Positions 1-9,390 of a DNA stretch of 61,026 nucleotides are shown one piece after another (the stretch's first letter is position 1; each line of letters starts with the position of its first letter). This DNA comes from an uncultured Bacteroidales bacterium. Its GTDB lineage: Bacteria > Bacteroidota > Bacteroidia > Bacteroidales > Bacteroidaceae. A program made the translations under genes and the position numbers. A model generated the notes under the pieces. That model had not been told where the DNA came from. It saw nothing but the letters and a program-made list of their open reading frames with translations, and ran no database searches. Location: positions 1 through 61,026 of the forward strand of contig CALFTK010000052.1 of assembly GCA_937916465.1 (NCBI GenBank), read 5' to 3'.

Positions 1-113
1 ACTCTTTACCTATAAATCTATTTATTAATCTGTCCAAACTTTTGGGGTCAGTACATATTTTGGTACAGCCTCCTTTTTATTTATCAATTTGTCAGAAAAA
101 GTCTGCTTTTTTG

Positions 114-144
114 ATTGAAGTGTAACTAAAACTGTATATCTTTA
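114..144 (+). promoter_or_regulatory. Candidate promoter of the Lrp-type regulator gene
   Basis: ATTG (114-117), 19 nt, then TATCTTTA (137-144) fits the Bacteroides sigma-ABfr pattern TTTG-N19-21-TAnnTTTG with one mismatch in each box. It lies about 35-60 nt before the two possible starts. The rest of positions 1-113 is A+T-rich and shows no gene. Confidence 0.4.
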
Positions 145-177
145 TGCCGAAATAGTGCAAAAAGTGCTATTTTTGAT

Positions 178-672
178 ATGAAAATTAAAAACAGATTAAC
201 TGAAATGGAAAAGTTAGACACTCTGGATTATAAGATTCTGGGAATCATATCTCAGAATGCCAGGATTCCATTTAGGGACGTGGCTCAGCAGTGTGGAGTT
301 TCTCGTGCTGCAATACATCAGCGAGTGCAGAAAATGATAGATGACGGTATAATTACCGGTTCCGGATATCACGTAGATCCAATAAAAATTGGTTATTCTA
401 CATGTACGTATGTGGGCTTGACTTTGGAAAAGGGCTCTATGTATAGAGATGTGGTTGCCGAATTGGATTGTATTCCTGAAGTTGTAGAAAGTCATTTTAC
501 AACCGGTAGATTTACCATGATGATTAAACTATATGCCAAAGACAATGCTCATTTGATGGAGCTTATTAATGGCGCTATTCAGGTTATTCCCGGTGTAGTA
601 GCAACTGAGACTCTGATTTCTCTTGACGAGAGTATAAATAAGGCTGTTCCTATACTTGAAGAACTAATCTAA
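178..672 (+). CDS. Lrp/AsnC family transcriptional regulator
   Basis: DNA-binding regulator that probably senses an amino acid. Residues 12-65 are a typical AsnC-type winged helix-turn-helix (LDYKILGIISQNAR, then CGVSRAAIHQRVQKM). Residues 75-155 form the ligand-binding RAM domain. The 164-aa length is normal for the family. Two starts are possible, ATG at 178 or ATG at 205 (MEKLDTLDYKIL); the second matches the usual Lrp N-terminus better. The next gene, a gamma-glutamyl hydrolase/dipeptidase fusion, follows after 13 nt on the same strand, so the regulator probably controls its own operon in response to peptide-derived amino acids. That link is inferred from position only. Confidence 0.93.
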   Translation: MKIKNRLTEMEKLDTLDYKILGIISQNARIPFRDVAQQCGVSRAAIHQRVQKMIDDGIITGSGYHVDPIKIGYSTCTYVGLTLEKGSMYRDVVAELDCIPEVVESHFTTGRFTMMIKLYAKDNAHLMELINGAIQVIPGVVATETLISLDESINKAVPILEELI

Positions 673-685
673 GTAAATTAAGTCT

Positions 686-2506
686 ATGATGAACAAAAGG
701 CAGATACTTGAAAACGAATATAGTAGGGCCTTTGATGGCGTGGAACTATTAAAAAAGCATGCGCCGTTAATAGGTATAAGCGGTAATTTTCGTGATGGCG
801 ATTGTACACTTGCTGCAGGCTATTATCGTTCTCTTGTAGAGGCCGGAGCCACTCCTGTCATTATACCGCCATATTCCGATATAGAGTTATTGGTGTCGCT
901 GGTGAAAAAGTTAGATGGTGTGGTTCTTTCGGGAGGAGCCGATATAGATCCTGATTATCTGGAGGAATTGCCAATAGATGGCATAGACATTAACCCGGAA
1001 AGGGATAAACCTGAACTTATACTTATAAAGCTGCTGATAGACAGGCATGTTCCTATTTTAGGTATATGTAGAGGAATGCAGATGTTGTCTGCTGCTTTGG
1101 GCGGTAAACTGTATCAGGATATTTATACCCAGCATAATGTGGACTGTATTTGCCACAGCCAGAAAATTGCTCGTGGGCTTACTTCTCATTCTGTAAACAT
1201 TCAAAAGGATACTTTGTTGTACTCCATTATGAATACCGATTGTTTGGATGTTAACTCTTTTCATCATCAGGCGGTAAAATCGGTACCGAAAGGATTTGTA
1301 GTTTCGGCTGTGGCGCAGGATGGGATAATAGAGGCTATGGAATCAGTGGATTATCAGCCCATTTTGGGAGTGCAGTGGCATCCTGAATGTATGTTGGCCG
1401 AAGGCAATAAGATTATGATGCCTCTTTTTGAATGGTTGGTAAACGAAGCGGCATTATATAGCAGGGCTAAAAAGTTTCATTCTTCATATCTAACTCTTGA
1501 CAGCCATTGTGATTCGCCCATGTTCTTTGATTGCGGAGCACACTTCAATGTAAAGAACCCGGGAATAGAGGTTGAATATGCGTATGTTGGGGAAGATTCA
1601 CCCGATGGTTCGGCAACATTTTTATACAATCCTTTGGTAGATATACATAAAATGGATGAAGGCGGTCTTGATGCCGTGTTTATGGTTGCTTATCTGCGCC
1701 AATTGGAACGCGATGCTGATTCTCTGAAAGCTGCAGCAACTAAAGCAGACCGTATTCTCAATTTGATAGTTGAACGTATATCGGAATGTAATGGTAAGGC
1801 TGCTATAGCCATACTGCCTGACCAACTGTATCAGAATAAGAGTGCAGGGGTGAAATCGGTTGTGCTGGGTATAGAGAATGGATATGCTATAGCAAAAGAT
1901 ATTAGCAATATTGCAAAATATAGAGACAAGGGTGTGGCCTATATGACTTTGTGCCACAATGGCGACAATGATATATGCGATTCAGCAAGAGGTAATATCG
2001 AACATAATGGTTTGTCTTCCTTTGGTAGGGAAGTAGTTGCCGAAATGAATAGAGTGGGTATGATGATAGATTTGTCCCATGCTTCGGAAAAGACGTTTTA
2101 CGATGTTCTGGAGTGTAGCAATGTTCCGGTTATCTGTTCCCATTCATCAAGCAGGTTGTTATGTGACCATCCGCGTAATCTGACTGATAACCAGATGCGT
2201 GCTTTAGCGGCAAAAGGAGGTGTGGCACAGGTGTGTCTCTATTCCGGATTCTTGAAGAAGGGTGGTGGAGCAACAGTAGATGATGCAGTAAAGCACATAG
2301 TTCACATGGTAGATGTGATGGGTATAGACCACGTAGGTATAGGTTCCGATTTTGATGGTGGTGGAGGATTGCCCGGTTTGGAAGATGCTTCCCGGTTTAA
2401 TTCTCTTACGCGAAGACTTATGCGTGAAGGCTTTTCTGATGATGATTTATCAAAAATCTGGGGCAGGAATTTTATCAGAGTCTGGAAACAAATAATAAAG
2501 CAGTAA
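686..2506 (+). CDS. Fusion: class I glutamine-amidotransferase-like gamma-glutamyl hydrolase (C26) + M19 membrane-dipeptidase-type domain
   Basis: Two enzymes in one 606-aa chain. Residues 20-255 are a peptidase C26 domain (PuuD-like gamma-glutamyl hydrolase) with nucleophile Cys128 in GICRGMQ and the His232/Glu234 pair in QWHPE. Residues 268-605 are a peptidase M19 (renal dipeptidase) domain: metal motif H274-C-D276, a glutamate in GIENGYA, the LSHAS and CSHSSSR histidines, and GIGSDFDGG near the end. Both active sites look complete. There is no signal peptide, so it should be cytoplasmic. C26 enzymes hydrolyse gamma-glutamyl bonds and M19 enzymes cleave dipeptides such as Cys-Gly, so sequential breakdown of gamma-glutamyl peptides (glutathione-like) is plausible. 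The substrate is not shown by the sequence. Confidence 0.93.
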   Translation: MMNKRQILENEYSRAFDGVELLKKHAPLIGISGNFRDGDCTLAAGYYRSLVEAGATPVIIPPYSDIELLVSLVKKLDGVVLSGGADIDPDYLEELPIDGIDINPERDKPELILIKLLIDRHVPILGICRGMQMLSAALGGKLYQDIYTQHNVDCICHSQKIARGLTSHSVNIQKDTLLYSIMNTDCLDVNSFHHQAVKSVPKGFVVSAVAQDGIIEAMESVDYQPILGVQWHPECMLAEGNKIMMPLFEWLVNEAALYSRAKKFHSSYLTLDSHCDSPMFFDCGAHFNVKNPGIEVEYAYVGEDSPDGSATFLYNPLVDIHKMDEGGLDAVFMVAYLRQLERDADSLKAAATKADRILNLIVERISECNGKAAIAILPDQLYQNKSAGVKSVVLGIENGYAIAKDISNIAKYRDKGVAYMTLCHNGDNDICDSARGNIEHNGLSSFGREVVAEMNRVGMMIDLSHASEKTFYDVLECSNVPVICSHSSSRLLCDHPRNLTDNQMRALAAKGGVAQVCLYSGFLKKGGGATVDDAVKHIVHMVDVMGIDHVGIGSDFDGGGGLPGLEDASRFNSLTRRLMREGFSDDDLSKIWGRNFIRVWKQIIKQ

Positions 2507-2519
2507 TACTTTTTAGGTA

Positions 2520-4553
2520 CTACTGCTTTGCTTTTCTATTTTGGCGTTTCTCTTTTCTTTTCTGTTTCTGTTTTTCCTGCTCTTCAACCAGTTTGGCCAT
2601 CTTTTCAGCACGCTCTTTATTTTTGTTGGTAATGGTCTTTTTCTTGTCGGCCTTTTGTACTGTGATAGCTTCCGGTTTCTGTTTATTCAGAGGCTCTGCC
2701 AATACATTCCACATCTCTGTTTCGTGATACCAATCCTGCTTTAAATCAAATGCTTTGTTTATGTAATATACATTCTCCGGTTGCCTTTTTTCTGCATATT
2801 CACCGGTATCCCATTTGCCATTCATATTGACATCGTCAATAAGACGTACATAATACTTTCCGGGAACAATAAAGAAAAAGTCAACTTTACCTTCGCTTAC
2901 CCTGCTGCGTCTTATTAAATCGCCTTTATTGTCAAGCAGTTCTACAATGTACGAAGCTTTTGGATTCTGTATGTTTACAGTAAATGTGCTATATGTATCC
3001 AATGCCGCAAAAGAGAATTCGTGTTCTAATTTGTCATTGTGTAGTCCGTATATTCCTACAATTGATGCTGAATCTATAGCCAATTTGTATTTTTCTTCAG
3101 GTCGCCATTCCGCAAATACTTTATATTCGCGTATAAGCAGGCTGTCTTGTTCCATTTCAAAAGGAATCTTAACCCAAATGCTATCTTCAAATTTAAGAAC
3201 TTTGACTGCAGTGTCAGTAAGAAAAGTAACCGGCTCTTTGAAGGAAAGTGTGTAAACTTCGTTCAAATTCATGGATGATTTACTATGTTCAACAGGTAAG
3301 AACTTAGTTTTGGGTATCATCAATCTGGCTATGCCTATTGAATCGCCATTGCGTTCCATTCTTTTCAAGTCCTTTTCAAACTTCTCTGCCTCTTCCTGAG
3401 CCCGTTTCTTTTCGTCCTGTACTATACGTGCTCTACTGCGTTTTGGAGTTAGCGAAAGAGTGTCTATATGGTCGGTTAAAAGACCATTTGTGTCGGTGGC
3501 CAAATATTGTAAACTGAATCTGAGAGTATCGTTATAATATATGGTTGAATCCTTCATCCAGAGTGTGATAGTATCGTATCTTGCAGTATGCTCTACTATG
3601 TAGGCATCTTTTTCGTTAAAGTTCAGTCCCTTGATAACAGGCATTGAATCTACCGGAATGGCAAACTGCAATTCTATCTTTTCGTGATTGCTACGGTCAC
3701 TTTTAGAAAGATACTGTATGTTTGGTGTGGCATCGAATGCACGCAGAATGATGTTATCCGGCATAAATCTGGTGTATTCAACAATTTGAATTGTGTCTAT
3801 TGAAGTTTTATCTTCATTCCAGATAGTATCTTCTCTATATGCGTCTGTTGATGATGGTACTATTATGGAGTCACTCCATGCTAATGTTTCGCTGCGTTGG
3901 GAGTAGTTAAAACTTTGGTCCATATCTTTCAACGCATAGATGCGATATTTACCCGGTTTTATGCCTCGAATTACAAAGTGGCCGCTACCATCGGTTCGCG
4001 ATACGCGTTGGAACTGTTGGGTAGTAAAAGCAGAATCGGCCAGATTTGAGTATAGTCCCACCTGTATGCCCTTTATGGGTTCCAAATCGGCGGCATTTAG
4101 TACATAACCGGAAACTTCCATTGTATCTAACTGACTGCCTGTAGAGAAACTAAAACAGAAATCTCCCAATGGATTTCCTTCATTATTATCTACAATTCCG
4201 TCAGAAAAGTCTATAGTATATGTGGTGTTGGGTTGTAGAGAATCTATCAACTCAATCTGAATGTTCTTACCATTAACCTGTATTTCAGGCTGCTCTTTTT
4301 GTGGAGGCGATATAATTACCTTCTCACTTGCGTTTTCCAGTTTGATATATTCGTCAAAATCTATTCGTACAGTTCTGTTTTTTACATTTGTACCTTCAAA
4401 ATCGGGGGTACTGCCTATTACTTTTGGTGGTATATCATCGTATGGACCTCCATCGGGAGTACCTACCGCTGCACAACCTATCAATGCAGCACCGATTGCT
4501 ATGAACAGTGCTGCACTGACAATTATGCTTTTTATGTTTACTCTATTTTTCAA
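2520..4553 (-). CDS. Big_5 (bacterial Ig-like) domain lipoprotein
   Basis: Predicted lipoprotein of 677 aa. The N-terminus has a hydrophobic stretch ending in LIGC (Cys27), then GTPDGGPYDDIPP and a Big_5 domain (about 40-140, ending FCFSFSTGS), a signature common in Bacteroidetes. Around 180-210 is a carboxypeptidase-regulatory-like strand set (DGSGHFVIRGIKPGKYRIYAL). The last 45 residues are very rich in Lys, Arg, Gln and Glu and look like a basic coiled coil. The only plausible start is TTG at 4551-4553, one base after the fabF TGA; no ATG lies between the stop of this frame and the signal peptide. Translation is therefore probably coupled to fabF. Role unknown, presumably envelope-associated. 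Confidence 0.88.
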   Translation of the reverse strand: MKNRVNIKSIIVSAALFIAIGAALIGCAAVGTPDGGPYDDIPPKVIGSTPDFEGTNVKNRTVRIDFDEYIKLENASEKVIISPPQKEQPEIQVNGKNIQIELIDSLQPNTTYTIDFSDGIVDNNEGNPLGDFCFSFSTGSQLDTMEVSGYVLNAADLEPIKGIQVGLYSNLADSAFTTQQFQRVSRTDGSGHFVIRGIKPGKYRIYALKDMDQSFNYSQRSETLAWSDSIIVPSSTDAYREDTIWNEDKTSIDTIQIVEYTRFMPDNIILRAFDATPNIQYLSKSDRSNHEKIELQFAIPVDSMPVIKGLNFNEKDAYIVEHTARYDTITLWMKDSTIYYNDTLRFSLQYLATDTNGLLTDHIDTLSLTPKRSRARIVQDEKKRAQEEAEKFEKDLKRMERNGDSIGIARLMIPKTKFLPVEHSKSSMNLNEVYTLSFKEPVTFLTDTAVKVLKFEDSIWVKIPFEMEQDSLLIREYKVFAEWRPEEKYKLAIDSASIVGIYGLHNDKLEHEFSFAALDTYSTFTVNIQNPKASYIVELLDNKGDLIRRSRVSEGKVDFFFIVPGKYYVRLIDDVNMNGKWDTGEYAEKRQPENVYYINKAFDLKQDWYHETEMWNVLAEPLNKQKPEAITVQKADKKKTITNKNKERAEKMAKLVEEQEKQKQKRKEKRQNRKAKQ

Positions 4554-4554
4554 A

Positions 4555-5829
4555 TCAATTGGAGTACTTTTTTAAAATTATGCAGGCGTTATGACCTCCA
4601 AATCCAAAGGTGTTGGAGAGAGCTGTATTAACTACCCTTTTTTGCGCCTTGTTAAATGTAAAATTCATGTTGTAATCAATATTTTCATCCTTGTCATCTT
4701 CCTGATGGTTGATAGTAGGAGGAACTATATTGTTCACAATAGATAATACACAGATAATGGCTTCAATTGCTCCGGCAGCACCAAGCAGATGTCCGGTCAT
4801 TGATTTTGTGGCACTGATATTCATCTTGTATGAATGTTCTCCAAATACACTTTTTATGGCTTTACACTCTACAATATCACCCAAAGGTGTTGATGTACCG
4901 TGCATATTGATATAATCTATATCTGATGGGTTCATACCTGCATCTTCAAGAGCATTCTGCATAACTTTTGCAGCTCCTTTACCTTCCGGTTCGGGTGCGG
5001 TCATGTGGTATGCATCAGCAGATAATCCCCAACCGGCAACTTCTGCGTATATTTTTGCTCCTCGTGCAACTGCATGTTCGTACTCTTCCAATACTAAAAT
5101 ACCGGCTCCTTCGCCAAGTACAAATCCATCTCTACTTGCACTTAATGGTCTTGATGCGGTTTCAGGCGATTCGTTTCTGGTGGATAGAGCATGCATTACG
5201 TTGAAGCCACAAATGCCACTGTCTGTAACAGCAGCTTCAGTGCCACCGGTAATAATGATATCGGCCTTACCAAGACGTATTAAATTTATTGCATCAATTA
5301 CTGCGTTTGTACCCGATGCACAAGCAGATGATGTTATGTAATTTGGTCCGGAAAATCCATACATTATTGATATATAACCGGCTGCCATGTCGCCAATAAT
5401 GCGTGGAATAAAGAAAGGTGTTACCTTTAATTCCTGACCATTCTTTTTCTGTTCGTGTATGGTGTCAATTCCTTCTCCGAACGATTCTACACCACCTAAA
5501 CCTACACCTAATACTACTCCAATTCTATCAAGGTTCTCTTTTTCCCTATCAATAGATGCGTCTTCTATGGCCTGTACAGCAGCTCCTATGGCAAAGTGTG
5601 CGTATTTGTCCACTTTGCGAGCCTCCTTTCTGTCCATATACAGAGAAAGGTCAAAGTTCTTGACCTCACATGCAAATTTTGTTTTTGTTAGAATAGTTTC
5701 GGTATCAAAATTGGTAATGGGAGCTGCCCCACTTTTGCCGTTAATTACACTATCCCAGAATTCCGGGATAGTGTTTCCTATTGGAGTAACGGCACCCAAT
5801 CCTGTTATAACAACCCTTTTCAGTGTCAT
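4555..5829 (-). CDS. fabF: Beta-ketoacyl-ACP synthase II
   Basis: Condensing enzyme of fatty acid elongation: malonyl-ACP plus acyl-ACP gives 3-ketoacyl-ACP. The 424-aa chain carries the thiolase-fold catalytic set: Cys170 in SSACASG, His310 in NMHGTSTPLGD, Lys342 in TKSMTG and His347 in GHLLGAAGA. ATG at 5829 gives the standard MTLKRVVITG N-terminus. It lies 23 nt downstream of acpP on the same strand, the usual acpP-fabF pair. The gene often found next in Bacteroidetes, rnc, is absent here; a Big_5 lipoprotein gene follows instead. Confidence 0.98.
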   Translation of the reverse strand: MTLKRVVITGLGAVTPIGNTIPEFWDSVINGKSGAAPITNFDTETILTKTKFACEVKNFDLSLYMDRKEARKVDKYAHFAIGAAVQAIEDASIDREKENLDRIGVVLGVGLGGVESFGEGIDTIHEQKKNGQELKVTPFFIPRIIGDMAAGYISIMYGFSGPNYITSSACASGTNAVIDAINLIRLGKADIIITGGTEAAVTDSGICGFNVMHALSTRNESPETASRPLSASRDGFVLGEGAGILVLEEYEHAVARGAKIYAEVAGWGLSADAYHMTAPEPEGKGAAKVMQNALEDAGMNPSDIDYINMHGTSTPLGDIVECKAIKSVFGEHSYKMNISATKSMTGHLLGAAGAIEAIICVLSIVNNIVPPTINHQEDDKDENIDYNMNFTFNKAQKRVVNTALSNTFGFGGHNACIILKKYSN

Positions 5830-5852
5830 TACAGTTTAAGTGAACCGGTTGA

Positions 5853-6098
5853 TTACTGCTGAACAGCTTCCTCAATCAAAGCGATAGCTTCACCTACGGT
5901 AGAGATAGTTTCTGCTTTGTCATCTGGAATAGAGATACCGAATTCCTTTTCGAATTCCATAATCAGTTCAACTGTATCGAGAGAATCTGCACCTAAATCA
6001 CCTGCGAAGCTTGCTTCCGGAGTAACTTCTGATGCCTCAACACCAAGTTTGTCAACGATGATTGCCTGAATTCTCTCTGCAATTTGTGAATCTGCCAT
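5853..6098 (-). CDS. acpP: Acyl carrier protein
   Basis: 81-aa carrier of growing acyl chains. Ser39 in GADSLDTVEL is the 4'-phosphopantetheine attachment site. The protein is strongly acidic, as ACPs are. It is the first gene of the acpP-fabF-Big_5 operon and has a well-formed Bacteroides promoter upstream. Confidence 0.98.
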   Translation of the reverse strand: MADSQIAERIQAIIVDKLGVEASEVTPEASFAGDLGADSLDTVELIMEFEKEFGISIPDDKAETISTVGEAIALIEEAVQQ

Positions 6099-6136
6099 AA
6101 TTGTATTATTTAAATTAATAAATTGTTAAATCGGTG

Positions 6137-6168
6137 CAAAGTAATTTTTTTTTATCCATTTTCCCAAA
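6137..6168 (-). promoter_or_regulatory. Promoter of the acpP-fabF operon
   Basis: On the minus strand, TTTG (6168-6165) is followed by exactly 20 nt and TTACTTTG (6144-6137), one mismatch from TAnnTTTG. The spacing matches the Bacteroides consensus. The A+T-rich leader to the acpP ATG is about 30 nt. Confidence 0.6.
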
Positions 6169-6230
6169 AAAACCAGAAAATAATTACCAGTTTAATACAC
6201 ACTTTAACTCTTGTTGTTTACTTTTTAATG

Positions 6231-7472
6231 TTAATTGGGGTTAATTATCTTGTCAATAGCTCTGAATTGTGTTGATAGTTCCGATATGTCGTTGTAAAAT
6301 TCGGAATATGTGGCCTTTTTTTGCATCTCCTGTAAGACCCTGTGGTGTGCCTTGCGGAATGTATGCAGGTTGTTTATACATTTGGTTTTAATGTGCTTTG
6401 TTTCATTAATCTTTGCTTTAAGAGTCAGATATTTACGGTCATATAACTGGTCGGGTATTTTGCCTGCCATACTCATGGTATTCAGATATGATTTGTAATC
6501 TGTTTCAAGTCCACTCTCTTCATTTTCAATAAGTATCCTGATGTTATCATCTTTTAAAATGGTGATGAGTGCGTTGCAACACGATGATACAATGGTGTCG
6601 CAACTCTCTATCATCTCTTTCACCAGTTTGTATTGCCTTCTTTTGTAGATGTTTTCTGTTATATATCCACCGGTTTTTGCCACCTGTATGGAGTGGTCAA
6701 ATTCAATTGGTTCGCCCCAACCAAGTGTGTTGTATGCTGTGATAAGTGAATCGGTATTTCTTCCTAACGAACGGAGTTCTACTCCGCTCTGTCTCCAGCG
6801 TGTTGGGCTGCTTAGTGATTGTAATGCCTTTACATAGCTGTCTAACACCTTACTATATAATACGGCTTTGGCTGCGCTCTTTTCCTCTTTTTGTTCAAAA
6901 GCTGCTATTGCATTCAGTTCTTTAATTCTATTGTCTGTGTCTGTAAGAGAGGCTACGTACATCAGACTGCGTTCGTGTCTTATTTCTGAAAGGTTGTTGA
7001 ATATTGCTGTTGGTGTGGCCGAAATGCTGTCGCAACTGAATGCCAACGTGTTTATACGCTCCAGTTGGGCTTTGTTCATTGTGGCACAGCCTGAAACAAA
7101 GAGTACTAATACTAATGTCATTGTCAAGTTGGCTATAAGAGTAAGAATCCTTACGCACTCTTTTATTACACTCTCTGTTGTGTTTAAAACTTTAGGTAAT
7201 CTGTTCAATTTCGTAACAAGTTCTCTTATGTTTTTGGATTGCAAAAGGGTTTCATTGCTGCTATTTTCAAAATTCCTGATTATCTGCTGTTCTATATCGA
7301 GTATAGCACTGCGTTCGGCTGCTTTGAGTGATAGTGCACTCTCTTCAAGCAGAATTCGTTCTTCGTTGCTGATTGCAGGGTCTGTTCTCTTTTCTTCTAC
7401 TTCTTTTAACAGGTTTCTAATCTCTTTTAATGTTAAAGGGGCAGTATTGCCATTCAGGTTCTTTGTGCTCAT
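6231..7472 (-). CDS. Uncharacterised protein with an internal lipobox-like membrane segment
   Basis: A 413-aa protein I do not recognise. Residues 1-110 are charged and helical (LTLKEIRNLLKEVEEKR and similar), with no signal peptide. A single hydrophobic stretch around residues 112-132 ends in LVLFVSGCATM, which looks like a lipoprotein cleavage site in the wrong place. The remaining 280 residues are helical with repeated conserved-looking Cys and Arg. The nearest internal Met to the lipobox lacks a positively charged n-region, so a shorter lipoprotein start is not obvious. Topology could be a signal-anchored protein with a cytoplasmic coiled coil and a large periplasmic part. Single gene; it diverges from the GH2 gene at 7561. 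Confidence 0.75.
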   Translation of the reverse strand: MSTKNLNGNTAPLTLKEIRNLLKEVEEKRTDPAISNEERILLEESALSLKAAERSAILDIEQQIIRNFENSSNETLLQSKNIRELVTKLNRLPKVLNTTESVIKECVRILTLIANLTMTLVLVLFVSGCATMNKAQLERINTLAFSCDSISATPTAIFNNLSEIRHERSLMYVASLTDTDNRIKELNAIAAFEQKEEKSAAKAVLYSKVLDSYVKALQSLSSPTRWRQSGVELRSLGRNTDSLITAYNTLGWGEPIEFDHSIQVAKTGGYITENIYKRRQYKLVKEMIESCDTIVSSCCNALITILKDDNIRILIENEESGLETDYKSYLNTMSMAGKIPDQLYDRKYLTLKAKINETKHIKTKCINNLHTFRKAHHRVLQEMQKKATYSEFYNDISELSTQFRAIDKIINPN

Positions 7473-7560
7473 ATAAATGTTTTTAAAATTGGTTTTTGGT
7501 TGTGGCGCAAAAATACAAACATTTTCATAACTTTACGACCAAATACTAAACAATTATATT

Positions 7561-9378
7561 ATGTCTATATTTTCTGTATCGGGTTTCAAGGCTTTTGTTG
7601 TGACATTGTTTGTATCTGCAGGTGTATCAGCCCAAGGTTCTGCAAATATTTCAAATGTATCAGCCCGCGAAACAACATCACTTGATGGTCAGTGGAAATC
7701 TATAGTAGATCCGTTTGAAAACGGGTATTACGATTATCGTCTAAACCCCACGGATGGTGGGTATGCACAGGATAGGACCTATTCATCCAAAACTTGGTTG
7801 CAGGAGTATGATTTTGAGACAGATAAACAACTGTTTGTGCCCGGTGACTGGAATACTCAGCGTCCGCAACTATACTACTATGAAGGAACAGTGTGGTATA
7901 GAAAACACTTTGAATATAATCTGGAGGCGGGAAAACGTCTTTTTGTCCATTTTGGAGCAGCAAACTATGAAACCATCGTGTGGCTGAATGGCAAAAGATT
8001 AGGCTCTCACATAGGCGGATTTACTCCGTTTTGCTTTGAAATAACCGATGGTTTGAAAAGCGGAACCAATAGTCTTGTGGTAAAGGTCGATAACAAGCGC
8101 AAGCCTGAAGCTGTTCCCACAGTAAATGCGGATTGGTGGAATTATGGTGGTATTACCAGACCGGTAAATCTTATAGAGACATCGGAAACATTTATACGTG
8201 ATTACTATATTCAGCTTGATAAAAACGACAAGCGCACCATAGAGGGTTGGGTACAGATGGATGGTAAAGATGCGGCTAACAATGTAACCGTAGAAATTCC
8301 GGAACTAAAACTAAAGGTTGAACTATTGCCGAATCAGGATGGTTATGCCGAATTTTCAGTGAAAGCAAAACCCGAACTGTGGTCACCGGAGAATCCAAAA
8401 CTGTATAGTGTGATACTGAAATCGGAACAGGACATGGTGCTGGATGAAATAGGTTTCCGAACAATTCGTACAGAAGGTAAAAAGATATTGTTAAATGATA
8501 AAGAGATATTCTGTCGCGGTGTAAGCATACACGAAGAGACTGCTTATGACAATACTCGCGCCTATTCAGCAGACCACGCCGATATACTTCTTAAGTGGGC
8601 TAAAGAGATGGGGTGTAACTTTGTACGTTTGGCCCATTATCCGCATAACGAAGAGATGGTAAAGGCTGCCGAACGAATGGGCTTGTTGGTATGGTCGGAA
8701 ATTCCGGTCTATTGGACTATTCATTGGGATAATATCGATACCTATAAAAATGCTGAACAGCAACTTGCCGATATGATAAGCCGAGATAAGAATCGTTGCA
8801 ATATAATAATCTGGTCAATTGCTAACGAAACTCCGTTAAGTGCTCCCAGACTTGATTTTCTGACTCGTCTTATTGATAAAACGCGTCAATTGGATGATGT
8901 GCGTTTAGTGGGTGCAGCCATGGAGAAGGTTGAAAAGGAACCGGGCGTAATGACTGTTGATGATCCATTAGGCGATTATCTTGATTTGATAAGTTTTAAT
9001 CAGTATGTAGGATGGTATGACGGTGATGCGGAAAAGTGTGATAGGGTTAATTGGGTGTTTGATGCCGATAAGCCGGTCTTTATAAGTGAATTTGGCGGTG
9101 GCGCTTTATATGGAAGACATGGCGCTGTTAATGAAAGATTTACAGAAGAATATCAGGAGGATTTGTATAAACGCCAGGTGAATATGCTGAAACGAATACC
9201 CGGATTGGCCGGTACCACTCCGTGGATATTAAAGGATTTCCGTTCTCCGCGACGTCACGTGCCCGATATTCAAGACGATTTTAACAGAAAGGGATTGATT
9301 TCTGATAAAGGACAGAAGAAAAAAGCCTTTTATGTTATGAAAGCCTGGTACGACGAACTGAAAGAACAATACAAATGA
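7561..9378 (+). CDS. Secreted GH2 glycosidase, probable beta-glucuronidase
   Basis: Glycoside hydrolase family 2 enzyme of 605 aa. An N-terminal signal peptide (about 1-26, ending GVSAQG) directs export. Then come the sugar-binding jelly roll (about 35-205), the Ig-like middle domain (about 210-300) and the TIM barrel. The acid/base is Glu423 in WSIANETP and the nucleophile Glu510 in FISEFGGG. Asn575-Arg-Lys577 (NRKGL) near the C-terminus matches the N-x-K motif that binds the glucuronate carboxylate in beta-glucuronidases, so uronidase is preferred over galactosidase. It stands alone, with no SusC/D pair nearby, and ends at a strong terminator. Confidence 0.92.
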   Translation: MSIFSVSGFKAFVVTLFVSAGVSAQGSANISNVSARETTSLDGQWKSIVDPFENGYYDYRLNPTDGGYAQDRTYSSKTWLQEYDFETDKQLFVPGDWNTQRPQLYYYEGTVWYRKHFEYNLEAGKRLFVHFGAANYETIVWLNGKRLGSHIGGFTPFCFEITDGLKSGTNSLVVKVDNKRKPEAVPTVNADWWNYGGITRPVNLIETSETFIRDYYIQLDKNDKRTIEGWVQMDGKDAANNVTVEIPELKLKVELLPNQDGYAEFSVKAKPELWSPENPKLYSVILKSEQDMVLDEIGFRTIRTEGKKILLNDKEIFCRGVSIHEETAYDNTRAYSADHADILLKWAKEMGCNFVRLAHYPHNEEMVKAAERMGLLVWSEIPVYWTIHWDNIDTYKNAEQQLADMISRDKNRCNIIIWSIANETPLSAPRLDFLTRLIDKTRQLDDVRLVGAAMEKVEKEPGVMTVDDPLGDYLDLISFNQYVGWYDGDAEKCDRVNWVFDADKPVFISEFGGGALYGRHGAVNERFTEEYQEDLYKRQVNMLKRIPGLAGTTPWILKDFRSPRRHVPDIQDDFNRKGLISDKGQKKKAFYVMKAWYDELKEQYK

Positions 9379-9390
9379 TTAACTAATAGT

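Noticed and set aside
6868..7476. A 202-aa open frame opposite the 413-aa gene
   Set aside because: It lies entirely antisense to a better-supported gene and shows no domain or signal peptide motifs; it looks like a shadow frame.
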